Below, one piece after another: positions 23,880 to 34,162 of a stretch of DNA of 64,000 nt. Below the pieces are notes generated by a model, which did no database searches, was not told the origin of the DNA, and was given only the letters and a program-made list of their open reading frames with translations. Made by a program: the position numbers and the translations under genes. The stretch is taken from assembly GCA_947034895.1 (NCBI GenBank), contig OX344762.1, positions 89,150,981-89,214,980 of the forward strand, in the 5' to 3' direction. This DNA comes from Rhytidiadelphus loreus (taxonomy: Eukaryota > Streptophyta > Bryopsida > Hypnales > Hylocomiaceae). How positions within the stretch are numbered: position 1 is the stretch's first letter; each line of letters begins with the position of its first letter.

Positions 23880-25208
23880 ATGGCCCTTTTTGATGATCCT
23901 GCAACTATTGTTGCTTTCTTTTTTGCAATGTTCCTACTTCTAGTCAAAACACAATGATCTCTCGAGGTTGCATTGCGAATTGGAATAGAAGAAGAGGCTG
24001 AGGACTCCTTGCACATCATACGGTAGGAAGTTCAACCACCTTTTCTTAATTCGGCCAGGTTGATGCAAGTTGTATTGCACAATTTTCGACTCTCTAACAC
24101 ATTGAACTTGTTGGAAGAAGATTTGGGTTTTTGGGTAAAACCTCGATCCACAATTTGGTTTTCTCGGTTTTTAATTGAACAATATGATGATGCACGATGG
24201 GTTAAACTCTTCCGTTTCACCAAACCTGCTGTCTTTGCTCTAGCTGAACTTTTGAGTCCAGAAATCAAGAAGAAGGATACCCATTATCGTCTTGCAGTGC
24301 CGGTAGTGGTTCGTCTAGCGTGTACACTTTTCAAGCTTGCAAATGGTGCTAGTCTATTTTTGTGTTCAGAGTTATTTGCGGTGGGGAAGTCTATTGTTTC
24401 AGTTATTCTATGACAAACTGTGCATTCTATAAATACTCAGCTTCGACACGAAATTATGTGGCCAAAAGGGCAAAGACTTTTGGACACCCAAGAAGCTTTT
24501 AAACAACTTTGTGGATTGCCTGTTGTGATTGGAGCTATAGATGGCACCCATGTGCACATTGCAAAACCCGCTCACGGACCTGAAGATTATTTTTACTTCA
24601 AGTTTGGAGGATACACCATGAATTGCCAAGCTGTGGTTGATACTAGGAAACGCTTTCTAGATCTCTACCTAGGTATGCCAAGTTCTACACATGATGCTCG
24701 TGTACTACGAAGGTCATCTTTGTATCGTTTGGGAATGCACAACAATTTGTTTGATGCTCGTTATTCCATGGAGGGATTTAGTCCATACTTGATAGGAGAT
24801 ACCGGTTATCCCTTATTGCCATGGCTCATGGTTCCTCACAAAGGACTCCGCAATTGCACGGTGCTTGAAAGATTATTTAACAAAAAGCTTCGGAAGGGAA
24901 GATGTGTCGTGGAGAATGCTTTTGGTATTCTGAAGCAGAGTTTTCGAGAGTTGCTAGTGAAGTCTGAATTACGTGTGATCTTCATCCCAGACGTTATTCT
25001 CTGTTGTGCCATTCTACATAACATCTTGATGGGGCAAAATCATACTGAAGTGGAACAACTATTGCAACTATTACGGGATGAGGGATTGCATGGTGACATA
25101 TTGGAAGATGATTTGCGGGAGGATGCCACCTTGGATGCTGAAACTCCAGAAGGTGTACAACTTCGAACTGATCTTGCTCTTTACTTAGGAGCTCAACGGG
25201 GAATGTGA
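23880..25208 (+). pseudogene. PIF/Harbinger (HARBI1-like, DDE Tnp4) transposase with in-frame stops
   Basis: A single frame of about 442 codons from ATG 23880 to the TGA at 25206-25208, without frameshift. It is interrupted by TGA at 23955-23957, TAG at 24024-24026 and TGA at 24411-24413. The N-terminal part contains the helical region typical of HARBI1-like proteins (VKLFRFTKPAVFALAELL, RLACTLFKLANGAS). The catalytic domain is intact: VIGAIDGTHVHI with Asp at codon 221, YLIGDTGYPLLPW with Asp at codon 307, and CVVENAFGILKQ with Glu at codon 345. FGGYTMNCQAVVD and GMPSSTHDARVLRRS are also diagnostic. The first two stops could instead be removed by a short in-frame intron (about 23943-24026, TAG|G acceptor), but the third lies within a conserved segment with no plausible intron. 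The protein would normally nick and join transposon ends together with the Myb-like partner. Confidence 0.88.
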
Positions 25209-26136
25209 GAGGTACTTTTGCCTTAAATGAGGTTTTTTTCTTAGCCTAATTAGCTAATCATATCTCACATATATTAAATGTAGAAATGTATGAAATGATA
25301 CATAGTTCTATTGGAGTAATTATTCTCATAGTTTTCCTTTCATTGCGACTGTTCAAACTCTTTTGGCTGGGTATGATGCTTCGCACTATGTACTTTCAAC
25401 ATTTTATTTGAAATTCCAGACTATATTTGTTGAAACGTCCATGTATTTATGATATATTCATGACATAGGCACTTCCATGTTCTTGAATTAAACCCTAATC
25501 TATAACAATCCTAGTTTTAAAGCTTCTTGCACTGTCAAGACTTTAGGACAGAACATGGCATCAATAGAACTATTTTTCCTTTTGAAGGGGCTTTACACAG
25601 TTTTGTCATTCCTTGTGCATAAAGTTGATTTCTATTTTAAAGGTGTCACTTAAGATGTTATAATATACATAAGAGTCTAATTTTGGAGAAATTGAAAGAG
25701 AGATAACTTTGGTAGCTAGTAGAGGTAATTTTCAGTTATTGTCTAATCATATTTCAGTCTCAATCTCAGTGCACTGAATGGTAAATCAGATATGGGTTTT
25801 CATGTTGGAAGTTGCTTGTTGGTAGACATTTCCAAACATGGAATAAGTTTAGCCAACCATGAAACAAGTTGATCAAAATTCATCTTTATTTTAATGAAAA
25901 AATTTGCTTGCAATAATAGCAAGGGTACAATAGTTTGGATTGTGGACAACCTATTGATCTCCTTTGCAAGTGTTGCATTACTTGACATCAAGTTGGACTG
26001 TGCGTAGGGCTATCAATTGTGGGCTTATGGCTTGGCACTTCTCCATTAGCCAAGTTTGCCATTCCACTTGTAGTAGGATCAGGGGACACCTTTAGTCCTC
26101 GAAGTAATATATGTGACAATTGAGAGAGACAATTGA
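25209..26136. other. Spacer between the two convergent transposon genes
   Basis: AT-rich, with no coding potential beyond small chance ORFs. It should hold the 3' UTRs of both transposon genes. Confidence 0.6.
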
Positions 26137-27524
26137 CTACCTCTCCCTATTTGAGAATAGATAAGCGTGCGTTTCGTTGGCAGAGACCGCAGCTTCATGC
26201 AATCGTCGATCCTTCTCTCGTTGGTAAGCCATCTGCTCACTGAAGAATTTGAGTTGCACTTCTATTTTACTATTCTCTATCTGACAACTAGCGGCTACCA
26301 TGTCTTTCATCTGGCTAGCTAGGACTTCACCACTAGCCTTAGTAGCTTCAACTATCATTGTATGGCTACTCAAACTCTTTCTCTTAACAGCAGTGTTGCC
26401 GACCTTGCGCTTGCAGCTACTATCAGCTTCATCAGTTGAGGGAATATAAAAAGGCATATTGACCTTACCAGGAGTGTATGTTGAGGGACTTCGAATTTCA
26501 AGACCAGCAACAAGTTTGATTGGAAGCAATTTGTTGGCAGCTCCATCATGTTGATGATTTATTGCAGATGGGAACTATAGCAAATTGAGAGCATTTGCAG
26601 CAGAGGTATTTGTATGGGAGTCATTGATCTCGATGATGTCATCAGTTTTAGGTTCAGTATCACCACTGCTCTCATGTATACTACGATTCTTCTGTGTTGG
26701 ATTCTCTTCAAAGTTGCTATCATTGGGACTGAGCAAGTCCCTAACATGTGGAGGCTGGATTTGAGGCCACTGACCAAACCATTTGTTTATCTGCATATAC
26801 AAATCTTGAGAAAAAGTCTTTGGAAGGCCTGTAGCTGCATGCTTTGATGATGATTGCTCCCAATATTCAAAGTCATTCCTCCCGGTCCTTGCATAGAAAT
26901 CAACAATGCGTTTGTAGTCAGGCATTATCTGATTCCATTTGGTCTTGCAAGCAGGTCCATCGCGCACGCAAGGAGAAAATCCCGCCTTCATGACTTGTTG
27001 AGAGATACGAAGCCATTTGCTAGCATCTACAGTCATCAAATCCCGTGGATCGACAGCTTCGAGTTCCTCTAAGAACATTTATCTCTTCGCTCCTACTAGG
27101 GCACTCATCTCTTGTAAGTTCCAGTTAGGTTGTTGATCTTTCCGTGGTCGTGTCGCCCTAGTTGCAGAGGGTGATGGACTTCCTTGTTTCCTTGGAGGTG
27201 CTCTTGGTACATAGCTTGGAAGGTTGGTCGACTCTAGTGATTGACAGTAGTACAAGAATGATCAGAGTATGACTACATGAATTGAAAAGTAGTATATTCA
27301 TTTTGGCATTGTTTGTGTCAGTGATATAACTTGTAGTACGGAATAATTCATACGAGAAATATAAGCATGCAAAGATTTTACGTACCATGCAATGGTGCAA
27401 TTGGAGGGCGAGATGCTGCTACAGGTTGGGGAGGCATTGTAGGTAGAGGTGTCGTTATATGTGAGTGTGCCGCTACAAGTTGAGATGTAGTTCCGTAGGA
27501 GTGGGCATGAAGTTCGTTTTCCAT
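26137..27524 (-). pseudogene. Harbinger accessory protein (Myb/SANT-like, trihelix-type), with in-frame stops
   Basis: The DNA-binding partner of the Harbinger transposase. The model on the minus strand is exon 1 27524-27386, a GT..AG intron, then exon 2 27233-26137; the phase is kept and the frame spans 412 codons. It is interrupted by TAA at 27079-27081 and TAG at 26575-26577, without any frameshift. The N-terminus is Pro/His/Thr-rich. The Myb/SANT-like domain runs from WNLQEMSALVGAKR through EELEAVDPRD, WLRISQQVM, CKTKWNQIMPDYKRIVDFY and RTGRNDFEYWE, which is the spacing of plant transposon ORF1 proteins. A basic stretch (KRKVG..KRKSL) and a C-terminal coiled-coil-like segment (SKIEVQLKFFSEQMAYQREKD region) follow. 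The convergent position to the transposase supports the assignment. It is unlikely to give a full-length product. Confidence 0.82.
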
Positions 27525-28697
27525 TGCTAATCCTGAAATACACAAGAGAAATGAAGCGAAGTGTCACGTTGAATCGCAATTAAGCTTTGAATCAATATTG
27601 CAACTTTGGATCGGTAACCTTTGTTTCTTTCAATTAATGGAACTATTAGTTGGACTGGACTTCAATCTTGATACACATACTACTGTAATGGAATCAAATC
27701 ACACTACACTATGGACAAGCACTAAGCAAATTGAAAAATTATGACTTCAAGAGCCAGTGATTGATATATGTCTAGCTAGTAGGCTTGCTAGCTATCGCGC
27801 TACTGATGGTATAGAGATCTGGAACTTCTAATGATATAGAGATCAATCTACAAGGATTCTTAACCAATCATGTTTTCTCTATGTATACATTTTCAAAACT
27901 CATGTACCAAGAGGAATTCAAGTCACAAAGAAATGGAAATTGTAAACACACTGAAGAAAAAACGAGAGACTAACCGTTGCAATTACAGCAAGAGAAGAAA
28001 TCAGCATGCACTATGACATATGACAATGTAAATCACGAATTGCAGAAGTTTGTAAAGCACTGATCAAATCGAATGATACTATCTTCTAAGGATTATTCAT
28101 GATTTATAAGCCATAAAAAGTTGTTTAGAGGAGTTATGACTTATGAGCATGGCCATTGCAACTATGCTGATCAGAACTTGATGACACTTGAAAGTCATCA
28201 CTCCATTCTTAGGACCTCCGCAGTGTTACATAATGGCTCCAATTCTCACAAGCTACATAAAACCGATCCAAGGTCTCTAAAATGTATACTTCTCTAAGAT
28301 TTCATGTTACGAGAAACTTGGGATTGCATGTCAGTGCTTTACCTAAAATTCGCACCTAAAGTCCTAAAAGTTGTTGTTTGCCCTGCGCCACCTCGCCAGC
28401 CAGGTAGGTTCGGCGTTTAGTAAAGTACATTGGTATAAACACCGCACAGCTACTTTCTTCAAAACCGACAACTACAGTCTTCACAAAGTCCCGGTGTGGC
28501 CATACCTATATATGCATTTGAAGACCTCTCGAAAATCAAATATTTTTTTCTTTTAGTGAAAAATGAAAGCTTCCAATAGTTAACTTTCAAAATTGCTAGT
28601 AAATTTTTTTAAACAATCAAAGGAATTTAATTGCCTACACCAAAATGAGCCTAAAATTTCAAATTGACCATATATGGTCAATTGGGCAATGAGGGGT
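27525..28697. other. Right flank of the Harbinger element, non-coding
   Basis: Upstream region of the accessory gene to the right terminal inverted repeat. No gene is seen. Confidence 0.5.
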
Positions 28698-30739
28698 TAA
28701 CTAGAGTAATTATGATCAGTGTTTAAAGTGAGAATAATTAAAATATGAGTCTATTGAATTCTGAAACTTTTAAGTATATAAACTTGTTTGTTTGTTGTTC
28801 TAAACAATCAATAATACACACTAGAACAACTGAATACAATTTGGTTATCATCCTTGTGCATTTGAATTAGACAGGTATGGTGTTTCAAAATTCAAAAGTT
28901 GGATTAATTTCAGAGGGTTGAATTGCTTTGTAACCTTATCAAACTGAAGTAACAATGCATACAATTTACAACAAACAAAGGTCACACACAAACTACAGGG
29001 GCTCGAAGTATGAAAGAGCTAGTTACTAGAATTCCATGCCTTCTACAAACTTTTGTAGGAATCAACGAGTTGCAAAATCAATTCTGTTGGTACAGTAGTG
29101 TTTATTTGTAGCAAAATAAGCACACTAAAGTTACATGCACTTGTCACTATATATTCTTTGGTTGTATTCCTATGCACTACACTCTAATCCAAACCACCAA
29201 TTAGACTTCCCTCAATTCCATTTTCCAAAATAGTCTTCATTTGCTAATTTAAATCATTGATGAAAGTAACGAGACAAGAATGCACAAGAATGGACATGAC
29301 TACACTACAAAAAATCAGCTCCTTTTGTGACTAGGCAAAGAATGACTTCATGTCTGGTTTGACTAAAGAATGACTACTACCTCTATAATAGCACCAAATT
29401 CAAAATGGCCCCAATGTCTGAGTTGTTTTATAGTTGTGACTGCGACTACAATATGAAGTGTGGATGACCTAAGAGCTTCATCCACCATTTTCAGTTCAAA
29501 ACGTTATCGACCTTTTGGTGGGTTTATCGAGGTATCCAACATGGAAGACTCAGTCACGTAGAATGATTGTGTTGTTATATAATATAACTATTTTCTACTT
29601 AGAAATGACTAGAAAATGACTGACAAGGAAACCTGATGACTTGAAAATGATTCACCGAGATCCTGACATGGAAAGTACTGTGCTAATGTGGATGCAGGTA
29701 TGTCACACCTTTCTGGGCCGCGACTACACCTACTTCATAATGACTTCAATAGTCAAATTCTAATAGTACACAATTAGACTTTGCAATGAGAGGGCAATGT
29801 AGTGCGACAACATCATTACGTAGTCATCACTTGCAAAAGGTGAAAGACCATTTAAAAAATTTCTACTAAGGAGACCTCTGCCCACTTATGGAAGACTTCC
29901 TTATGCATAGTCCTAGGATGCAACTTTAATAGGTAGTATAGGGCAAGGAGTGCGGTCACTAGTGAAAGGGAGGCAATCTGCTTTAAAAAAATTTAATTTT
30001 TTTTAATAATTATAATAAATTTAAATTTTAAAATTTTTTAAAAACAAGCAGTTTAATATGGTCTTCCTTCTACTACATCAAATTGCAAAAAATTGTAATT
30101 AAAAATTTGTTTTAATTAAAAAAATTATTTCAATTATTTTAATGTTTTTTCAATTGCTTCTAGGATTTGTCCTGCTTTAAAGAAGCGCACGATTTTGCTG
30201 GGTCTTTTTTTTTATCAAATTTATAAAAAAAAAAATTGTTGTTAGAGTTCCCTTTTATTAGGAATTCACAATCCCTTAGTAGGCTCCTTTTTTTCCTAAT
30301 GACAAAACCCTCAAGCCAAACAAAGTGGACAAATAGTTTTCGATCAGAGCAAATACGAGAGAAGTAGGTGCAACTCAATGGTATGACTTTACAATGACTC
30401 CAACTCAGTGACTCTAAGAACAACTAGAAGGTGTACAACCTCCCTACGGTGTATGCAAATTTGTCTATAGCTTTTGATTTGAGTTTTGAAATCTAAAACA
30501 AATTTTTGGAGATGAAAGTGAGATTGATTTTCCAACGTTTATAAGTGCAAAGTTTTTTGAAGAAAGTTAATCTACTATGCCTCAATGAAGTATAAAATAT
30601 TACTTGTAACACAATTCTTGTGTTTCACATATCCCACATGGTTTGTCTTGCCTCCTATTACCCCATTACAATAAAGTGCTTGTCATTTCATCTCTACATA
30701 CTTACATACTAAGTGACTTTGAAAGTCATGCGACATGTA

Positions 30740-30825
30740 TGCCAAATATTGTGTATTGTGTATAATGTATGGTGTATTTGATATGGTGTATAGCGTGATG
30801 TATTTTGTATGTTGTATCATTGTGG
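30740..30825 (+). repeat. Degenerate GTAT-rich tandem repeat
   Basis: Repeated TGTAT, GTGTAT and ATGTATGGTGTAT-like units without coding potential, read directly. Confidence 0.5.
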
Positions 30826-30969
30826 AACTTTGAATGACCTTGAAGTGATCTAAACCCTAAATTCAAGTCACTTTAGAATGACTATGGAATGACTTGTTGT
30901 GTGTCAATCCATTTGGATTATGCAAAGACTTCATCTTAAATTCTAAATGATTAAAACATGACTCTAATG

Positions 30970-31050
30970 TGACTTTGACATGAATCTGACACAACTTTGA
31001 TATAAATCTGATGTGTCTCTAACATAAATTTGACATGACTTTGACATGTC
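30970..31050 (+). repeat. Degenerate tandem repeat of GACATGAATCTGAC-like units
   Basis: Several ~14 bp units of the type TTTGACATGAATCTG, varying by a few bases, lie inside the possible CACTA element. Confidence 0.5.
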
Positions 31051-31267
31051 TAGGTCAACAACTACAAAATGACTACATAATTGGTTGACATGGACGTCCA
31101 TGTCAATGAAAATTCATTTGAAAATGGGTAGCTGCTTGGCCTTTTCCACAAAAATTCTTGTTCATCTCATCAGCCACGTAGACCCTCTCATCTTATCTTC
31201 ATCCAAGGTAAAATTGGATGGTCATAATAGAATGACAGTCATTTAAAGAATGACTTGTCTACTATCA

Positions 31268-31395
31268 AGAGAAGTGGCAGCTAGGGTTTCAAAACCCTAA
31301 AAAGTGATGGTTAGGGTTTCAAAACTCTAAAAAAGTAGTGATTAGGTTTGAAAATCCAAAAAAAGAATTGGCTAGGATTTCAAAATTTTAAGCAA
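31268..31395 (+). repeat. Four-unit tandem repeat, 30-32 bp period
   Basis: Four diverging units of the type AGTGATGGTTAGGGTTTCAAA followed by ACCCTAAAA start near 31270, 31300, 31334 and 31364. Each unit contains a TAGGGTTT/AAACCCTA-like pair that can fold. Confidence 0.7.
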
Positions 31396-31708
31396 TGACT
31401 TGTTCATATTTTTTTTGGATTGCCCATATTTTTCTTGAGCTACCCAAAAATAAAAATTGTCACTTCTATGAAAATATGACTAGAAATATGACTCAACGTT
31501 CCCCAAATATGTTTCCTATGTTCTCTATGAAATACTTTGGTGTTCCCAATGGACCTATAGTATACGCTTGTGAAGTTCAAGGCCCAAAAATGACTAGCAG
31601 TCATATTTTTCTCCAAGGTATTGGCATCCAAAAATATGACTGTGAGCAAGTCGCTAATCATCCTTAGTCATATTTTTGCAGTTATAAAACACTGCTATTG
31701 TTGTAGTG

Positions 31709-32991
31709 ATAAGATTGAAGCTTTCAAATACACCATTCTTGGTTGCCTTGGATTCTAAACAAGTTGCGACTTTCATGCTTCATATCTTCATTTTTATAAA
31801 TAATCTAGATCTAAAAATTTGGTTTCATAGTACATTACCTTGCCAAAAATTCAAATCCAAAGTATTGGCTTGATCTAACACTTGATTCAAACATAAACTC
31901 AAAATTTCTCACATCAGTGCTTCCTCAAATAATAAAATATTGACAAACTTACAACTTAGTATCCTAAATGTATCCCACACTTCATTTCTACCAAGAGCCA
32001 AGAGAGAGTCAAGGGACCTATCCTTACCTTTAAATAGCCAATTCAACCTAAGAAGCTAGCTACTAGCTAATTCTAACACCTTTTTATTCCTAATATCAAC
32101 CACTTATCAACCAATAATTAACAAAACTCTCTAATACTACACACACACTTTTATAAATAAAAAATGCCAACTTCAACTAGTAGATGTCCCACATTATCAC
32201 ACTATATGATAGGAAGCACCCAAGCACTAAAAGTGTCCTTAATGCAAAGGTACATATTGGAGTTTTGAATGTATCAATGCATGGTGAAAATAACGCTTTT
32301 GGATTCATATACTATTTTATCTTCAAAAAATTTATAACTAATTCCACATAAATCCAAAATATCCAAAATAACTTTGTTTAGATTTTAGTTTTATCTACCT
32401 TTCAAGAAAAAATAATAGAGAAATACTTTGAATAGTTTAGCTTCCTAAAATTGCAATTGGCTTGTAAACAATGACTTCATAGACTTTCTAATTTTAATCA
32501 TGATGGCAATTGTAGAACTTAGAGAGCCATGAAGGATGGACAATCAACAAATGGTGGAATAGAGTGCTTGGTACAAGGAATCCATTGGAGGCTTGAGTAC
32601 CCCAAATGAATGCCTTGTAGAAGAGACGGATGGATGGGATGAATGCCTCTTGATATATAAGGTAGAAGGCTCTGAAATTGACACCTCTCTAATCCTGCCA
32701 TCTACATTTTTGCTTTGAATGTCCACCCATCTAATATACCCAAAATCGTTAAAAAGCAACCAATGGAAGTTGAACATTTCATGAACACTCTAAATACTAA
32801 GTGTTCAATAGATGACAAAAGAATCTTTTTATGTAAGACAAAAGTGTGGACGTTCATCCATGCTATTTTGTTTGAAAAGGGCAGGTCTTGTACTGTAATG
32901 GTTTGACCTCCAATGAATGCTTTTAGGTTTTTTAAAGCAAATGATTTACATGGTACTTTAAAGGATGATTTTTTCATGGTGACTTGTCTTT
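31709..32991. other. AT-rich intergenic DNA
   Basis: No gene or recognisable RNA is seen. ORFs at 32519-32977 have no domain and overlap on opposite strands. Confidence 0.4.
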
Positions 32992-33220
32992 TTAACCCTT
33001 AAAGGACGAAGGGGTGACCTTGGAAATCATCCTTTTCCATTACCGTGTACATCATGGATTTTAGAAATAGCAAAAACACTCATTGGAAGTCAAACTACTA
33101 TAGAAGACCTTGCCTTTTCCAAACAAAATTCCAAGGATGAATAGTTGCACTTTTGTCCTACTACAATGATTCCTTGTCATCCATCGGACGCCAAATGTCC
33201 TCCTCGACATTTAAGGGTTA
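32992..33220 (+). mobile_element. ~230 bp MITE with TAACCCTTAAA inverted ends
   Basis: The left end TTAACCCTTAAAGGACGAAGG nearly equals the left end of the 10.5 kb element. TAACCCTTAAA recurs as the complement near 33210-33220. The right third matches 2295-2402. It is too short to code. Confidence 0.6.
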
Positions 33221-34162
33221 TGGTTAAAAAGGAGTCAAGGGGCAAACCAATAGGTACCTTGTGCTTTCAACTATGAAAATTAGTAAAATATTGTACAAGT
33301 ATGAGAAAACTTTAAAAAAACGAATTGGGTTGGAGTAAAGCTACAGTAGCATTCTTAGAATTAAAAAAAGTCGTCACGCAGCTAGCTAAGCTTAGCAGGG
33401 GCAGTGAAAGTGTCGGTTTTGGGTGCTTCTACATTTGGGTCAGTGGTGCAAGACGGGTAAGCGCAAGCGCTCCGAAACGAGGGCAGCGAAACGAGGAATC
33501 GCACATCATCGCTGGGATTGCCAGCCCGGCGGGCTTTCCTTCAGATCCGCCATTTTTTATATTAACCGCTGCGCTCATGTTGCGCATCGCACGGCAGCTT
33601 TCATCGCTGCTCTCTGGCAGAGCCCCACGCTAATAATCGTCTCTGGTCGTGTAGAGGTCTGCTTCATGTGTTACCTTCGGTGGATGATCGCCCTACGCGC
33701 GCTCGCGAGAGAGACAGAAGAGAGACAGCCAGACGAGGGAGCTTCCGCAATTGGTACTCCAATGGTGGTTTGGATTGGGAAGAGGATGGATGGTTTGGGT
33801 CGGTCGATCGGGCGGTGAATTCACTGTCGTGGCGTAGCGTGGAAGCTGTTTTAACTGCGGACGATGCGAATCCTATATAGCCTGGTGGTGAAGACGCAGC
33901 ACAAGTGATCGAGGAGTGGCTGTTGCAAATGCCGGATTGGCATCGAAACCGCCATCGGAACGGAAGACGCTGCCGGGGAAAAACTGCTTCATGGCTTTTC
34001 TAGGGTTGTGATCGCTGAAAATTCATCGGCAAAGATATGGATGGCGAATCATTCAATTGTCTTTCCCTAGCATCAGGAAGAGCCGGCACGGAAGCTGGTG
34101 ATCAAATGCGGCCGAGACTCTTTCTTCTGAGGTTTCGTGTGCTCCTCTGAAGTCTTGGATTC
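33221..34162. promoter_or_regulatory. Promoter and 5' UTR region of SABRE
   Basis: Base composition rises in G+C from about 33360, in contrast to the repeat DNA to the left. No domain-bearing ORF is present. The position directly before the SABRE start codon implies promoter and leader; no specific element could be fixed. Confidence 0.5.

Larger units (their letters stand above)
22561..28697. mobile_element. PIF/Harbinger DNA transposon, ~6.1 kb, two decayed genes
   Basis: The left end ACCCCTCAATGCCCAA (22561-22576) and the complement of the right end ACCCCTCATTGCCCAA (ending at 28697) form terminal inverted repeats with one mismatch. They are bordered by TTA on the left and TAA on the right, so a 3 bp TTA or TAA target duplication, as PIF/Harbinger uses, is possible depending on how the end base is assigned. 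Three direct copies of an AAGTCTTTTGC-like unit lie just inside the left end (about 22574-22610). Inside are a DDE transposase (plus strand) and a Myb/SANT-like accessory gene (minus strand) in convergent orientation, the standard two-gene layout of the superfamily. Both genes carry in-frame stops, so this copy should not move by itself. Confidence 0.75.
29303..31708. mobile_element. Possible non-autonomous CACTA-type element
   Basis: The left end reads CACTACAAAAAATCAGC and the complement of the right end reads CACTACAACAATAGCAG. Shared CACTACAA ends are typical of CACTA transposons. The flanking triplets are CTA and ATA, so a 3 bp target duplication is imperfect. The interior is dense with AATGACT and ATATGACT motifs, in keeping with the repeated subterminal motifs of this superfamily. 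No transposase is seen. Confidence 0.4.
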
